Below are positions 60,794 through 64,000 of a stretch of 64,000 nt of DNA, piece after piece. The stretch covers positions 34,594,539 to 34,658,538 of the forward strand of contig NC_054085.1 of the NCBI RefSeq assembly GCF_017562075.2, read 5' to 3'. A program made the translations under genes and the position numbers. The notes under the pieces are model-generated. The model saw only the letters and a program-made list of their open reading frames with translations, had not been told where the DNA came from and did no database searches. How positions within the stretch are numbered: the first letter of the stretch is position 1; every line of letters starts with the position of its first letter. The DNA comes from Anopheles merus (taxonomy: Eukaryota > Arthropoda > Insecta > Diptera > Culicidae).

Positions 60794-63700
60794 CATCGAG
60801 ATCTTCTCCTATTTTGGGTCTTCTATTTGTATTTCGTTTGAGTACATGATATAGACTCTATTCCATATGGTGGCATATCGCGGGAACTGGCTCTAATACG
60901 CTTTTCACGTCATTTCAATGACATCTAACGATCCAATATTGAGATTTGGACTTATATCATTACTATGGATCATAATCTTAATTATATTTTAAGATAAAGC
61001 TAAAGATATCTCGTGACGTATCATCGGTATGTTTTAGGACACTTTTGAAAGCTATTCCCACCATGAAATAATGGTAGGTCCTGCTAAACAGGCATGAAAA
61101 TAAGACCCTTTGCTAACTTGAGTTCCGCTTTGGCTCCAACATCTGGCAGGAAAGCATGTTTCAAGCGAATCATTCTCTCCATCTGTGCCGTCACTGGCAG
61201 TAAAGTCAACGACATACTACAAATACTTCACTTTCGCTTTGGTTATGCCATGCCGGCAATACAGTTTTGCTGCCATCGACTCCAACTCGCCCAAGGGTCT
61301 CTGTTTCACCCCTTGCGGACAGATTTGTGATGAGTTTTGCCTGCAATATTGGTCAACCGGCGCGCTTCGAGCGAGCGAACGAACGGTTTGCGCCACCAAC
61401 GGTTTCAACGCTTCATCGCGCACCTCTTTAACAGCTTTTGAGTCATCGGTGTGTGTGTGTGTGTGTGCAAAACTCGCCACGCCACGCAATTGCACAATAT
61501 GCAACCGATCAGACGAGCGACCACCGTTTCGCAGGTCTCTCTCCCTGGTCTGAAGAATGGGGCGGGCTAATGCCCCACGCTGCTTACTTCCCGACGCGAC
61601 GAGACGCTATCTTTTTGCTTTGCCGACACGCCGCGTTGAGCCGAAATTAAAACAGAGAACCAAGACAAAATAGCAAAAAAAAAAAAAACGGAACACAAAC
61701 TAACGCTGAACAGTGGTGAGTTTTTTTTCTGTTACCCTCACACCCAATATATAATTTTACCCAGTGCTTCCGCTCGACGCTCGTTTCTCGGTTGCTGTTT
61801 GGATGATAACTTCTGCTTTACAACCGTGCTACTGCTTCCGCTCAGTTCCTCACAACGAATCGAGTTTAAATCGGACCATATTTAAAGAAAAATGGGTCTG
61901 AGAAAGTTTTTTATTTGCCCATTAAATTACTAACTACCTCTCGTAAGAAAGGTTTTAGAAAGGGTGTTAGAAACCTCCCGAATCAATGTATTTTCTTCCC
62001 ATTTCAAGTGCTTGCAAACTGTCAACACCTTCTTTACTGTCGCTATTTTTCAAAACAGGGAACTGCTGAAAAGGGGGCCCCCGGGGGGCCCATAAATAGA
62101 CGCTAGACAAATGTCAAATGCTTGGGTGCCCTCGGCTGAAAATAGCAGCACCCCCTACTTGATTCTTGTGCAGCTCGCGCGCGGGGGCCTCCTGTGGGCA
62201 TCGCGTATTCTAAACCGCTTTGCGCCGGTGGCAATGGCCACACATTTGCCCAAACGGAAACGTACAGCGCAATGTTTTTGATTGGTAATAAATAGATTAG
62301 AATCTCGGGGGGAGTACGTTCGATCGACGAGAAGGCAAGCAATTTAATAACACTTGCTTACTCGTGGCGAATGTGTGTGTGTGTGTTGTGCGCTTTGATT
62401 GAACCGATATGTTGAGGGTTACAACAATAATTGAGAAACATTAGTTTGAAGCACGCCTAACACAGAAACTGTTACTGTTTTGATATTTCCCAATCGCTTG
62501 AGTAGTCGCGTGCACAAGTGTACTTCAATTATTCCGATCAAGTTGGGCAGTGCTATATAATTTAATCCCCAACGCAAATGGGTTAATCATTGGACTCTCT
62601 TCCTGGCCGCTGCTTCCCTTATTTATGGACGATTTTTATACCACACCACCCATAAAGTGGTCCATCAAACGGGCGCGCAAAACAGTTCGATTGAGCACAA
62701 GGAGCTGAAGTGACTGGATTGCATGTAAAATAAACGTGCTCGATCGGTATCGACTATTTCGGCGTCGTGCGTTAGCACGGAGCACTTGCAACGAGTTGCA
62801 CTCGGGCGCGGGGGCTTGTTTATTATCGCTCTGCCGGTTGCTACCAATAAACAAACGCCATCAACCCGGATGGTGGGTGAAGATGGTAAATAACGAAACA
62901 TCCCATCAACCCAAAAGTTACTGCTAATAGTCTGCACTAATCGTCGCCATCGCTGCACGTCAGTAGATAGTAGTGGTAGCAGTGTTGTCGTGTGATGTTG
63001 GAAATTAGGCAGGATGAGGAGAGTGAGTGTGGTTTACACGGTACCAAACTAAATGTTGCTGTCCATGTGCTGCGGCGTTTCCATGCTGGTTTAGCTAAAC
63101 GATTGCCCTTCCGTGCACGTGTTTCGTTTTGCTACACCAAAAAAACCCAGCACCAAAACACAACTGCTTACCACTGTACTTGGTTGTGTTTATCTGGGAG
63201 GTGTTTCAGTTTCGTGTCTGCGCGATGTCTCGGCGGTGACGCTGTGAAAATGAATTAATGCGCAAACATGACCACAAAAAAAGGAAAAACTAAACAAACG
63301 AAATCATAAAGATGTTTCGCAAAAGAAATGTCCCAACTCTGTGCTGCTGCCTTGGCGCGTGGAGCCTTGTTAAGCTAATGATGGGGGTCGTCCATGCATT
63401 ACTGCTCCTCTTGTTTCTTCGCTTAATTATGATCGCGTTGAAACGTGTAAACAAATAGCTTAAATCGGAGCAGCGATTAAATTGAAGAAGCTGCAAAGTC
63501 TCGTGGAAGATGCTTCTCGTGGAAAGGGCAAACCATGGTGCGTGTGTGTATTTATCTAACCAATAAAAAAATAACCTGCTTTTGCTTCCGTTTGGTTCTG
63601 CAAAAGGAAAACACATCGTAAACGCCCCCGTCCCCCTACACAAACATCCCTTTTCCGTATCTCGCAACAGGATTTGCGATCGTGATCGAGGGGCAGAAGG

Positions 63701-64000
63701 AACAGACAGAAAAGCGACCATTTTCCGGCACGATTTCCAGACCATGCCGTTTGTGCAATTCTGTATTTTTAAAAACGTGCCTGACTTTACCCACCGATCG
63801 TGCCCGCGATCATGCCGGGGCGATGATGTCTGACGTATTTTGGAATTTTCTTTTTTTTTTGTTTTCATATTTGCATTTGCAGTAAGATAACAACATCGCC
63901 AGTTTCGATGAATGACACGGTAGGCAAGTAACAGTTAAACGAGGTTTGCGATTTTCTTGAATTCCTGCACACGTCTGGAAGGGGGATGTTTATGTAACAC

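Larger units (their letters stand above)
53990..64000. other. Non-coding stretch, intron or intergenic, no gene recognised
   Basis: No frame shows a recognisable family or a clean exon with flanking splice sites. The stretch includes AT-rich DNA (about 54.7-55.4 kb and 60.5-61.1 kb), a tRNA-like fragment (about 55.9 kb), a small hairpin (56481-56510), GT microsatellites, a perfect CRE-type palindrome (60778) and a G/C palindrome with an adjacent TATA-like box (62073). If the 53990 donor is real, this is the first intron of the downstream gene. Confidence 0.45.

Noticed and set aside
60540..61080. AT-rich GATAT-repeating stretch as a transposon
   Set aside because: No terminal repeats or duplications were found by eye; left as low-complexity DNA.
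63290..63868. 192-codon open frame on the minus strand near the window end
   Set aside because: No recognisable family and no splice or start context; a chance frame is likely.

Overview
The window looks like mosquito nuclear DNA, most likely Anopheles. It has long introns, GT-AG splice sites, many CA/GT/CT microsatellites and GC-rich exons in a looser non-coding background. A tRNA-derived SINE tail near 37.9 kb matches, from memory, an abundant Anopheles gambiae repeat. The M6 proteolipid protein is insect-type. Nothing bacterial, viral or CRISPR-like is visible, and no transposase or reverse transcriptase ORF was recognised.

Three protein-coding genes can be supported. (1) A plus-strand PDZ-domain gene enters the window already in progress. 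The last 54 bases of one exon (1-54) join in matching phase to a 2.27-kb exon (26846-29112). That exon is followed, after a 12.9-kb intron, by two small 3' exons (42007-42225 and 42302-42673), the last holding a single PDZ domain. The first 42.7 kb is therefore nearly all one gene, mostly two giant introns (55-26845 and 29113-42006). (2) A minus-strand two-exon gene (43244-44213) encodes a 297-residue protein of unrecognised family. Its 3' end converges on the PDZ gene, with polyadenylation signals about 130 bp apart. (3) A plus-strand M6 gene (PLP/DM20/M6 family, four membrane segments) starts head-to-head with gene 2. It appears to have two alternative first coding exons: a distal one of only four coding bases (44936-44939, giving Met-Gly, 250 aa) and a proximal one of 217 bases (46108-46324, giving a 72-residue cytoplasmic extension, 321 aa). 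Both join the exons 47641-48111 and 48187-48464. The 3'UTR probably runs about 2 kb.

From about 50.6 kb to the end no coding exon could be supported. This part holds a clear 386-bp MITE with TA duplications (51059-51444). It also holds a GAGA-rich, repeat-rich stretch (about 51.8-54.0 kb) that ends in a good splice donor and looks like the untranslated first exon of a further plus-strand gene lying beyond the window. The remaining 10 kb looks like intron or intergenic DNA.

The most interesting items are the bridged 26.8-kb intron, the four-base M6 coding exon and its alternative, a possible 12-codon readthrough extension of M6, the MITE, the SINE, and several perfect palindromes in non-coding DNA. 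No wholly new system was found.
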